NCBI GenBank assembly: GCA_964461035.1
Contig: CAYWRI010000031.1
Location: 1-9,271, forward strand
Length of the DNA: 9,271 nt
Direction: 5' to 3'
Source of the DNA: CAYZNE01 sp964461035
GTDB lineage: Archaea; Nanobdellota; Nanobdellia; Woesearchaeales; CAYZNE01
Of this stretch, positions 1-5,465 are shown piece by piece (within the stretch, counting starts at the first letter, position 1; every line of letters begins with the position of its first letter). The position numbers and the translations under genes were made by a program. The notes beneath the pieces are model-generated. The model had not been told where the DNA came from. It did not search any database and saw nothing but the letters and a program-made list of their open reading frames with translations.

Positions 1-493
1 CTTTTGTATCATATATAAATCCCATATCAAACATTATATCTGCTTCATCTAATATGATTGTGCTAACTCTTGTTAAATTAATAGTTCCTCTACCAATATG
101 ATCAAGTAATCTTCCAGGTGTTCCTATAACAATTTCAGCTTTTTTCAAATCATCAAATTGAGGATTAATTGAAACTCCTCCATAAATCGCTGCAAATTTA
201 AGATTTCTATGCTTTGCAAATTTTCCAATTTCTTGAACAATCTGATTAGCAAGTTCTCTTGTTGGTGTAATTATTAATCCTTGAATTCCTTTTTTTGGGA
301 TTGCACTTTGCAAAAGCCCAATAGCGAAAGCCAATGTTTTTCCAGATCCCGTAGCTGATTCAGCCACAACATCTTCACCATTTAAAACTGCAGGTATTGA
401 TTTTTCCTGAATTTCTGTTGGTGCTTCGAATCCTTCTTTGTTTATAACTCGAAGTATATCGTCATTTATTCCTAATTCTTTAAATGTTTTCAT
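1..493 (-). CDS. DEAD-box RNA helicase, N-terminal part (cut by left edge)
   Basis: Reading the minus strand from the ATG at 493 gives 164 codons with no stop before the window edge, so this is the N-terminal RecA-like lobe of a superfamily 2 helicase whose second lobe lies outside. Visible motifs in order: a Q motif (GFEAPTEIQ, Gln29), Walker A/motif I ATGSGKT at 47-53, motif Ia PTREL at 77-81, GG at 105-106, motif Ib TPGR at 125-128 and motif II DEAD at 149-152 followed by IMFDMGF. The family uses ATP to unwind or remodel RNA duplexes, in archaea probably in rRNA maturation, decay or cold adaptation; which of these applies cannot be told here. There is no Shine-Dalgarno site. A TATA box at 576-585 would give a leader of roughly 60 nt, unlike the leaderless pattern of most transcript heads here. 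Confidence 0.95.
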   Translation of the reverse strand, partial: MKTFKELGINDDILRVINKEGFEAPTEIQEKSIPAVLNGEDVVAESATGSGKTLAFAIGLLQSAIPKKGIQGLIITPTRELANQIVQEIGKFAKHRNLKFAAIYGGVSINPQFDDLKKAEIVIGTPGRLLDHIGRGTINLTRVSTIILDEADIMFDMGFIYDTK

Positions 494-575
494 TTTTTAT
501 TATTTGAAGAAAGTGTACAAAAAATCTTGAATTTCTTAGAAGTTCTTTAATCTGTTTGTTACTTTCTTACTCCTC

Positions 576-585
576 TATATTTATA
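576..585 (-). promoter_or_regulatory. Probable TATA box of the DEAD-box helicase gene
   Basis: The minus strand reads TATAAATATA here, the best TATA element in the spacer for this gene. Counting about 26 bases downstream puts the start of transcription near 554, giving a leader of about 60 nt before the ATG at 493. Assignment is by sequence match only. Confidence 0.5.
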
Positions 586-590
586 CAATC

Positions 591-616
591 ACATCAATCT
601 TTTTTAATATTGATGT
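591..616. repeat. Inverted repeat in divergent spacer (8-bp arms)
   Basis: ACATCAAT at 591-598 is matched by its exact reverse complement ATTGATGT at 609-616, with a 10-base T-rich spacer. It lies 5 bases upstream of the helicase TATA box, in the 300-base gap between two divergent genes. It could be an operator or chance in A+T-rich DNA. The arms contain C and G, which makes chance somewhat less likely. Confidence 0.45.
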
Positions 617-621
617 TATAA

Positions 622-643
622 AATTACTTATTGTTAAGTAATT
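622..643. repeat. Inverted repeat in divergent spacer (9-bp arms, 4-base loop)
   Basis: AATTACTTA at 622-630 pairs perfectly with TAAGTAATT at 635-643 around TTGT. It begins six bases after the palindrome at 591-616. Apart from these two dyads and the TATA boxes at either side, I see no gene or recognisable RNA in the 494-793 gap. Confidence 0.45.
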
Positions 644-760
644 AATTTTTTATCTGTATTCGTTAAGAGGTTGTCCTTTCATTTATAAACTTATTTGTTT
701 ATTTGGATGTTGTAATTCTGTTTGAGAATTTATTTTAGAATAATATTGTTCAGCGATAAT

Positions 761-769
761 TTTATAAAG
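761..769 (+). promoter_or_regulatory. Probable TATA box of the B3/4 protein gene
   Basis: TTTATAAAG is centred about 29 bases before the ATG at 794, so transcription would begin at or a few bases before the start codon. There is no Shine-Dalgarno sequence between them, consistent with a leaderless or very short-leader mRNA. Confidence 0.55.
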
Positions 770-793
770 TTTTAATTTTATTTTATTTCCATT

Positions 794-1495
794 ATGAAAT
801 TTAAGATTGATAACAAAATTTTTGAAAAATTTCCTAATTTGAACCTTGGAATTGTAATTGTTAAAGGAATAAATAATGCGGGAAACAATGAAGATATTCT
901 TAATCTAATCAATGAGAAGATTCAAGAGATAAAAGTAAATTTCAATATGAAAACATTATCTCAGAATCCAAAAATAGTTGCTTGGCGAAATGCCTATTCT
1001 TTATTTGGAGTCAAACCAAAAAAATACAAGTGTTCTGTGGAAAATTTATATAGACTGATTTTAGATGGAATAGAACTCAGACATATAAATAAAGTGGTTG
1101 ATGTTTATAATTATATTTCAATAAAGCATATGATTCCTGTGGGTGGTGATGACATTGACAAGATTGATGGAAATATTACCTTGAAATTTGCTCAAGGGGA
1201 TGAAACTTTTGTTGAACTCAATTCCCAAGAAATAAAAAATCCTAAAGAAGAAGAGATTATTTATCTTGATGACAAAGAAGTTCTATGCAGGCGTTGGAAT
1301 TGGAGAGAATGCAACAAATCAAAGATGACAGAAGAAACAAAAAATGTTGCATTGGTTGTTGAAGGGATTCCGCCAATTTTAAAAGAAGATATTAAAAAAA
1401 TAATTAATGAATTGAGTGAGTTAGTTCAAAGATTTTGTGGTGGTGAAATCAAAACTTTTATTCTAAATAATTCTAATTCAGAAATTGAGTTTTAA
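794..1495 (+). CDS. Free-standing B3/4 domain protein (PheRS-beta-like editing domain)
   Basis: This 233-residue protein matches the solo B3/B4 family (COG3382), a stand-alone version of the editing module of phenylalanyl-tRNA synthetase beta subunit. Residues 58-89 carry the family pattern NPKIVAWRNAYSLFG...VENLYRLI. Residues 99-112 (NKVVDVYNYISIKH) resemble the synthetase motif with VVD.TNY, followed by PVGGDD at 115-120. The segment VLCRRWNWREC at 163-173 is also typical of the solo proteins. By homology it would hydrolyse a mischarged aminoacyl-tRNA in trans in the cytoplasm; the amino acid and tRNA cannot be deduced from sequence. It is complete, stands alone, and is preceded by a TATA box at 761-769 with no Shine-Dalgarno site. 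No synthetase catalytic core is present. A tRNA-Phe gene lies 3.6 kb away on the other strand, but that alone does not identify the substrate. Confidence 0.85.
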   Translation: MKFKIDNKIFEKFPNLNLGIVIVKGINNAGNNEDILNLINEKIQEIKVNFNMKTLSQNPKIVAWRNAYSLFGVKPKKYKCSVENLYRLILDGIELRHINKVVDVYNYISIKHMIPVGGDDIDKIDGNITLKFAQGDETFVELNSQEIKNPKEEEIIYLDDKEVLCRRWNWRECNKSKMTEETKNVALVVEGIPPILKEDIKKIINELSELVQRFCGGEIKTFILNNSNSEIEF

Positions 1496-1720
1496 CAAAC
1501 ATTTTTGAATAAATATGTTGATTTTGATTTAGCTAATAATTAAATGCCCTGTAAGAATTTTAATACCTTGCACTTAAACATTATTTAGAAAAAAGAATTT
1601 CATTCAAATATTTAAAGGTTATCAAAAAATTTATTTCTTTAGCTTAATAAATGTTCAAAGTTAAATAAACTGTTAAATTGGGCTTACAATAATTTTTGTC
1701 CCATCGCCCAAAAAATAGAA
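1496..1720. other. A+T-rich intergenic gap with a small G+C-rich dyad
   Basis: I see no gene or known RNA here. Just after the upstream stop there is only a short T run, a weak terminator at best. Near the right end TTGGGC at 1678-1683 pairs with GCCCAA at 1706-1711, with an inner ACAA/TTGT match (1686-1689 and 1696-1699). It lies immediately before the symporter promoter, hence in untranscribed DNA if that promoter is right. It may be an operator; this is a guess. Confidence 0.4.
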
Positions 1721-1731
1721 ACATTTAAATA
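1715..1731 (+). promoter_or_regulatory. BRE/TATA promoter of the symporter gene
   Basis: AATAGAAACATTTAAAT followed by A is a near-ideal archaeal arrangement: a purine-rich TFB element (GAAAC) directly before the TATA box TTTAAATA at 1724-1731. Transcription should begin near 1752-1755, giving a leader of about 35 nt before the ATG at 1789. The box overlaps an ATG at 1731, so the short reading frame starting there would not be on the mRNA. Confidence 0.75.
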
Positions 1732-1771
1732 TGGCTAAAGGAATTATATGGATAAAAAAGCTTATTAATCT

Positions 1772-1780
1772 GAGAGAGGT
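1772..1780 (+). promoter_or_regulatory. Shine-Dalgarno site deciding the symporter start
   Basis: GAGAGAGGT ends 8 bases before the ATG at 1789 and complements the CCUC core at the 3' end of 16S rRNA. It selects that ATG rather than the next in-frame ATG five codons on, and makes this the one transcript head here with an obvious leader and ribosome binding site. Confidence 0.75.
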
Positions 1781-1788
1781 ATTATATT

Positions 1789-3333
1789 ATGGCAGCAGCA
1801 ATTATGAATTTATCAGTCGGAATGACTTATTTTTTACTTCTAGTTTTTGGTTTGTTTATGTTAGCTATTACTTATTTTTTCGCTCGTTGGAAAAAATTTA
1901 CTTCAGCAGAAGGTTTTTTAGTTGGAAAACGGCAAGTAAAATGGTTGTTAGGAGGATCAAGTATTGCTGCTTCGTGGATTTGGGCTCCAGCGTTGTTTGT
2001 TTCGACTTTATTTGCTTATCAAAGTGGATTAGCGGGATTGTTTTGGTTTGTTGTTCCTAATATTGCTGCTTTAGCACTATTTGCTTTCCTTGCTCCAAGA
2101 ATCAGAAAAAAAATGCCTTATGGTTATACTCTTCCTCAATGGATTCGTCGTAAATTAAAAAGTGAAAGTGTTCACAAAATTTATCTCTTTCCATTCTTCT
2201 TTTATCAGTTGATGGCTGTTACTGTTCAGTTGTATGCTGGTGGTAATTTATTAGCTTTAATGCTTAATGTTCCTGTTTATCAAGCTACAGCATTAGTTAC
2301 GATTGCCATGTTAGCTGCAATCCCATTAATATATTCCCTGTTGTCGGGATTAGAAGCCTCAATATTGACTGATTTTGTTCAATTAATTATTATCATAGTT
2401 GCTTTGATAATAATCATTCCTTGGGTATTAGCTACCACCGGGTTTGGGGCAGTGACAGCAGGTCTTAGTGGTATTTCCGGTAGTGCTAACATATTTAATC
2501 CTCAAATTGCATTCTCACTTGGAATTGTTACTGCTATTGGTCTTATTGCTGGCGCACTTTCTGATCAACAATTTTGGCAAAGAGGATTTGCAATTAAGAA
2601 AGGACATCTTAAGAAAGCCTTTATCTTTGGAGCATTAGCTTTTGGAATAGTACCAATTGCATTAGGCATTCTTGGTTTTATTGGTGCTGATAGTGCTTTA
2701 GGCATAGTAATTCCTGAAGGTATTGATGCTTCTATGATTGGAGTGATAGTTGTTGGAAAATTGCTTCCAGTTTGGACAACAGTTCTTTTTGTAGTCATGC
2801 TTCTAAGTGCTTTGAGTTCTACATTAGATTCGGGTATGAATGCGGCCGCAAGTCTTTATGCTACAGATGTTATGAAGTATACAAAGAAAGAACAAGATTT
2901 AATGCTGAATTTTGAAAAAGGTAAATCTTTGACCTATAAACAGAAACTTGAAAAACATCTTTTGGATGCCAGACGTCTATCTGGCTCTCGTACTACAATG
3001 GTTGTGCTTACCATTCTTGGTTTTTTAGTTGCATTGCTAGTTATTTTTATTCCCAAATTTGGACTTCATCAACTTTGGTGGGTATTCAATACCATTGCTG
3101 CTTGTGTAGTAATTCCAACGGTTTTAAGTCTTTATTGGGATCGTTTAGATGCACGAGGAGTATTTTGGGGGATTATTGTAGCTTTCTTTATAGGGTTACC
3201 AATCTTCATTTACAGCAACGTAATAAATAAACCCGTGTGGATTGTGGCAAGCTCGCTGTTCATTGTTTTAATAACTTTAGTCTTTTGTTTAATAATGCCA
3301 AAGAAAAAAGCTATTAGTGCAGTTTCAGCTTAG
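1789..3333 (+). CDS. Sodium:solute symporter (SSS family), possibly DUR3/urea-like
   Basis: This 514-residue polytopic membrane protein has about 13 hydrophobic segments and is full length for the SSS family, which couples solute uptake to the sodium gradient. Diagnostic stretches are GKRQVKWLLGGSSIAASWIW in the first core helix (46-65), SGLEASILTDFVQ (186-198), SDQQFWQRGFAIKKG (258-272) and LSALSSTLDSGMNAAASLYATD (339-360). In the last of these Ser343, Ser344 and Thr345 sit where the family binds sodium. A hydrophilic segment (about 363-400) follows, as usual. The pattern SWxWAPALxxSxxxAYxxGxxGxFWF at 62-87 recalls the DUR3 urea transporter branch, so urea or a similar small solute is possible, but the substrate is not established. 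It has its own promoter and no co-transcribed partner. It is Gly/Ala-rich and looks less A+T-rich than its neighbours, which may reflect membrane composition or transfer. Confidence 0.92.
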   Translation: MAAAIMNLSVGMTYFLLLVFGLFMLAITYFFARWKKFTSAEGFLVGKRQVKWLLGGSSIAASWIWAPALFVSTLFAYQSGLAGLFWFVVPNIAALALFAFLAPRIRKKMPYGYTLPQWIRRKLKSESVHKIYLFPFFFYQLMAVTVQLYAGGNLLALMLNVPVYQATALVTIAMLAAIPLIYSLLSGLEASILTDFVQLIIIIVALIIIIPWVLATTGFGAVTAGLSGISGSANIFNPQIAFSLGIVTAIGLIAGALSDQQFWQRGFAIKKGHLKKAFIFGALAFGIVPIALGILGFIGADSALGIVIPEGIDASMIGVIVVGKLLPVWTTVLFVVMLLSALSSTLDSGMNAAASLYATDVMKYTKKEQDLMLNFEKGKSLTYKQKLEKHLLDARRLSGSRTTMVVLTILGFLVALLVIFIPKFGLHQLWWVFNTIAACVVIPTVLSLYWDRLDARGVFWGIIVAFFIGLPIFIYSNVINKPVWIVASSLFIVLITLVFCLIMPKKKAISAVSA

Positions 3334-3383
3334 TTTTTGTTTTTTTCTAGATTTTTTTTTGTTTTATTCTTTTTTGAATAAAA
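3334..3383 (+). terminator. Poly-T terminator with an 8-bp hairpin between convergent genes
   Basis: Right after the symporter stop come T tracts at 3334-3338, 3340-3346 and 3352-3360, the classic archaeal terminator. They are followed by a perfect hairpin, TTTTATTC at 3362-3369 and GAATAAAA at 3376-3383, around six Ts. The opposing gene stops at 3386, so the hairpin could also act on the minus strand, though no T tract follows it there. Confidence 0.7.
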
Positions 3384-3385
3384 TT

Positions 3386-4369
3386 TTAATTAAAATAATC
3401 AGAATAATATTTTTCTATATCTTTTATGTTAGTTGTTTGATTTATTTTCTTTAGAAAAATAGAATTATTTGTTAAACCTTTCATTAAATAAACTAAATTG
3501 TTTTTTAATAAAATATATTTTAAATCTTCTTCGATTGCTAAAACAATAAAATCTTTTATTACAAGTTGTTTTTCTTTTGATAGAACATATTTATTATTTA
3601 CTAGTTTTATATTTGGATCATTTAGAATTGGATTAAACCCTTTTGAATTGATTATTAATTTATTTTTTATTTGTTGAAATATTAAAGGATTACTTAATGC
3701 GGCCCTACCAATCATAACACCATCACAATTAATTTCTGAAATAATTTTTTTATATTGATCATATGAATCAATATCACCATTAAGTATTATTTTCATTTCA
3801 GGAAAATCTTTTTTTATATTTATTAAAGACTTATAAACTGCAGGTTTTTGATAAGAATATTTATTAGGTCTTGCATGAATGTAGACTTTATCGATCTTAG
3901 AATTTTGCAATATGTTTAGATAAGTATTTATTTTAATGTTATTAATATCTGTTCCTAATCTTAGTTTAACACTGGGAATAATATTGTGTAATTTGCATTG
4001 TTTTACTAATTCTGAAGATAATTCTTGCATTAAATCTAAATCAGTTAATATGCCACTACAAATCTTGTTTTGTAGCATTGAAGAACGAGGACAACCCATA
4101 TTTAGATTTATTTCTTTTAAATTAGGAATTAATTTTTTTATTTTGTTTATTCCTTTTTTTAATTCTTGTTTATTGGACGTACCTATTTGAATTATCGTTT
4201 TATGTATATCTGCTGGAATGAATTTCAGTTTGTATTCATTAAATTCGTCATCTAAATTATCTAACATGATTAATTCAGTAAAAACAAAATTTGCCTTGTT
4301 TTCTAAAAGAATATGTCTAAACACATAATTGCTAAAACGATTCATCGGAGCAAAGTATAATTTAACCAT
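3386..4369 (-). CDS. dus: tRNA-dihydrouridine synthase
   Basis: An FMN-dependent TIM-barrel enzyme that reduces uridines to dihydrouridine in tRNA, typically in the D loop. Residues are numbered from a GTG at 4372. Visible motifs: FAPMNRFSN near the N terminus (FMN binding), NLNMGCPRSSM with the likely catalytic Cys94, VKLRLG at 135-140 with Lys136, HARP at 166-169, NGDI at 198-201, and CDGVMIGRAALSNPLIF at 216-232. The C-terminal 90 residues are the Lys-rich helical extension that binds tRNA in this family. Total length of about 327 is normal. I start at the ATG at 4369 because a TATA box lies 26 bases upstream and no Shine-Dalgarno site exists; the GTG one codon earlier is the alternative. 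After the Cys, KICSGILTD replaces the usual Gly-rich GxGaxLL-type segment. Which uridine it modifies cannot be assigned. Confidence 0.92.
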   Translation of the reverse strand: MVKLYFAPMNRFSNYVFRHILLENKANFVFTELIMLDNLDDEFNEYKLKFIPADIHKTIIQIGTSNKQELKKGINKIKKLIPNLKEINLNMGCPRSSMLQNKICSGILTDLDLMQELSSELVKQCKLHNIIPSVKLRLGTDINNIKINTYLNILQNSKIDKVYIHARPNKYSYQKPAVYKSLINIKKDFPEMKIILNGDIDSYDQYKKIISEINCDGVMIGRAALSNPLIFQQIKNKLIINSKGFNPILNDPNIKLVNNKYVLSKEKQLVIKDFIVLAIEEDLKYILLKNNLVYLMKGLTNNSIFLKKINQTTNIKDIEKYYSDYFN

Positions 4370-4389
4370 CACAACAAAGAATTGGCAAG

Positions 4390-4400
4390 TATTTATAAAA
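4390..4400 (-). promoter_or_regulatory. TATA box of the dus gene
   Basis: The minus strand reads TTTTATAAATA, centred 26 bases before the ATG at 4369. This spacing predicts transcription starting at the start codon itself, a leaderless mRNA, and favours ATG 4369 over GTG 4372. Confidence 0.65.
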
Positions 4401-4413
4401 ATATTACTTATAT

Positions 4414-4426
4414 AAAAATAAAAAAA
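4414..4426 (-). terminator. Poly-T terminator after the J-domain gene
   Basis: On the minus strand seven Ts (4426-4420), an A and then five Ts (4418-4414) lie about 110 bases beyond the J-domain stop and just before the dus TATA box. This fits an archaeal poly-U terminator that separates the two same-strand units. No hairpin is needed or clearly seen. Confidence 0.5.
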
Positions 4427-4534
4427 TCCTAAACATTATTTTCAAGAAACAATTTCTAGTTGTTAATTTGAATTGAGTAAAAAGATTATTTAGAATGATT
4501 CTTTTGATAAAATTAGTTATAAATAGACTAAAAA

Positions 4535-5074
4535 TTATAATAATTCTCGCTTTAGAATTTTATGTGCACGATTAAGCATTTTAAATATTTCTGTATCTCC
4601 TGTAGACATATCAGGATGTGCTTTTTTGGCTAATTCTTTATATCTCTTGTTTATAAGATCTAAATCTATACACTCTTCATTAACCCCTAAATGTCTTCGT
4701 GCTTCTTTTCGTTCTTCTTCAACTTCTTTAGATTCAGAAAAATCAAAAATACACTGTTCAATTGTTTTTCCGCCTGTTAGAATTTGTTTTACTTCAAATT
4801 CAATAATCTTAGAAACAACAAATAGATTTTCAACATAATTATTACCCGCATTATAACTATAATGTAAACGATATCCATCAAGATACCAAGTGATCTTAGC
4901 AGGAAACTTTTTCATTGCAGCCGGTTCAAGCTCCATAAAAATATCATTTTCAGTAACTCCAATGGAACGTAAATTATTCATAATATTACTATAAAATTTC
5001 TGCGATCTTCTTGTAAATGAATCTTTAATTATCATTGCATTAAATTTATATCCTTTTATTGTTAGTATTGTCAT
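4535..5074 (-). CDS. J-domain (DnaJ-like) protein with an uncharacterised N-terminal domain
   Basis: This 179-residue protein ends in a J domain, about residues 123-179: helix I region EARRHLGV, helix II LINKRYKELAKKA, the invariant HPD at 153-155, and helix III EIFKMLNRAHKILKREL. J domains stimulate Hsp70 (DnaK) ATPase through HPD, so it probably recruits Hsp70 to a client. The first 110 residues (GYKFNAMIIKDSF..., ITWYLDGYRLHYSYN at 61-75) are not a zinc-finger or client-binding module of classical DnaJ. I recall similar proteins in DPANN archaea but no assigned function. The order, J domain at the C terminus, is the reverse of DnaJ. The tRNA-Phe gene lies about 48 bases upstream on the same strand, so read-through transcription is possible. 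I see no Shine-Dalgarno site, and the nearest TATA-like stretch (5088-5097) is only about 19 bases from the ATG, so the promoter is uncertain. Confidence 0.85.
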   Translation of the reverse strand: MTILTIKGYKFNAMIIKDSFTRRSQKFYSNIMNNLRSIGVTENDIFMELEPAAMKKFPAKITWYLDGYRLHYSYNAGNNYVENLFVVSKIIEFEVKQILTGGKTIEQCIFDFSESKEVEEERKEARRHLGVNEECIDLDLINKRYKELAKKAHPDMSTGDTEIFKMLNRAHKILKRELL

Positions 5075-5122
5075 TTTATATATTTACAAAATTATAATCC
5101 CTTTGAAAGTAAGAAGAATCAA

Positions 5123-5196
5123 TGGGGCCTCTGGGATTTGAACCCAGGACACCTACGTCTTCAGCGTAGTGCTCTCCCAGTCTGAGCTAAGGCCCC
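5123..5196 (-). tRNA. tRNA-Phe (anticodon GAA)
   Basis: The minus strand folds as a complete 74-nt cloverleaf. The acceptor stem is GGGGCCT with AGGCCCC, followed by discriminator A. The D stem is GCTC/GAGC. The anticodon stem CTACG/CGTAG encloses the loop CTGAAGA, whose bases 34-36 are GAA, reading UUC and UUU. The T stem is CTGGG/CCCAG with loop TTCAAAT. CCA is not encoded (the discriminator is followed by TTG), so a CCA-adding enzyme is required. There is no intron. A TATA box at 5225-5235 gives it its own promoter. Confidence 0.97.
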
Positions 5197-5224
5197 AAAA
5201 TTTGTTGTCTTGTTTGATAAGCTG

Positions 5225-5235
5225 TTATAAAAATT
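5225..5235 (-). promoter_or_regulatory. TATA box of tRNA-Phe
   Basis: The minus strand reads AATTTTTATAA, centred about 33 bases before the first tRNA base. Transcription would start near 5204, leaving a short leader for RNase P to remove. It sits directly after the operon terminator at 5239-5250. Confidence 0.55.
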
Positions 5236-5238
5236 AAT

Positions 5239-5250
5239 AAAAAAATAAAA
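5239..5250 (-). terminator. Poly-T terminator of the PIN-rpo7-spt4-S24e-S27ae operon
   Basis: Just past the S27ae stop the minus strand has four Ts (5250-5247), an A and seven Ts (5245-5239). This is a typical archaeal poly-U terminator and closes the operon before the tRNA promoter. Confidence 0.6.
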
Positions 5251-5255
5251 GAGAA

Positions 5256-5459
5256 TTACTTTTTTTCCATGTATTGACATTTACCACAAGTCCATCTATC
5301 TTTATGATTTGCCATGAAAATGCTTTTACCACATTTTGGACATGTTTTATTTTTTGAAGTTATTTTATCTCCTTCAATTTTGAAAATCTTGAAAATTTTA
5401 TATCCTTCTTTTTTTGCTTTTTCTTTTTTCCCTTTTGAAGCTGATTTTTTTTGTGCCAT
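5256..5459 (-). CDS. rps27ae: Small ribosomal subunit protein eS31 (S27ae)
   Basis: A 67-residue zinc-ribbon protein of the archaeal 30S subunit. The first 20 residues are almost all Lys, Ala, Ser and Glu, a basic tail that would contact rRNA. The ribbon follows: CPKCG at 40-44 and TCGKCQYMEKK at the end, with Cys40, Cys43, Cys58 and Cys61 as zinc ligands. Unlike the eukaryotic homologue it has no ubiquitin fusion. It is the last gene of the operon. The Shine-Dalgarno GGAG (5469-5472) is formed by the final codons of S24e just before its stop, 9 bases from this ATG, and the genes are 6 bases apart, so translation of the two proteins is probably coupled. Confidence 0.95.
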   Translation of the reverse strand: MAQKKSASKGKKEKAKKEGYKIFKIFKIEGDKITSKNKTCPKCGKSIFMANHKDRWTCGKCQYMEKK

Positions 5460-5465
5460 TTTTTA

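Noticed and set aside
591..660. Possible C/D box guide RNA (TGATG near 611)
   Set aside because: No matching D box CTGA or D'/C' pair at proper spacing; the perfect dyads explain the sequence better.
1731..2060. 109-codon plus-strand frame overlapping the symporter start
   Set aside because: Its ATG lies within the TATA box of the symporter promoter and most of it is a +1-frame shadow of the symporter; the product has no recognisable family.
2840..2850. NotI-like GCGGCCGC in the symporter as a cloning scar
   Set aside because: It is in frame, encoding Ala-Ala-Ala of the conserved NAAASLYATD motif, so ordinary coding sequence explains it.
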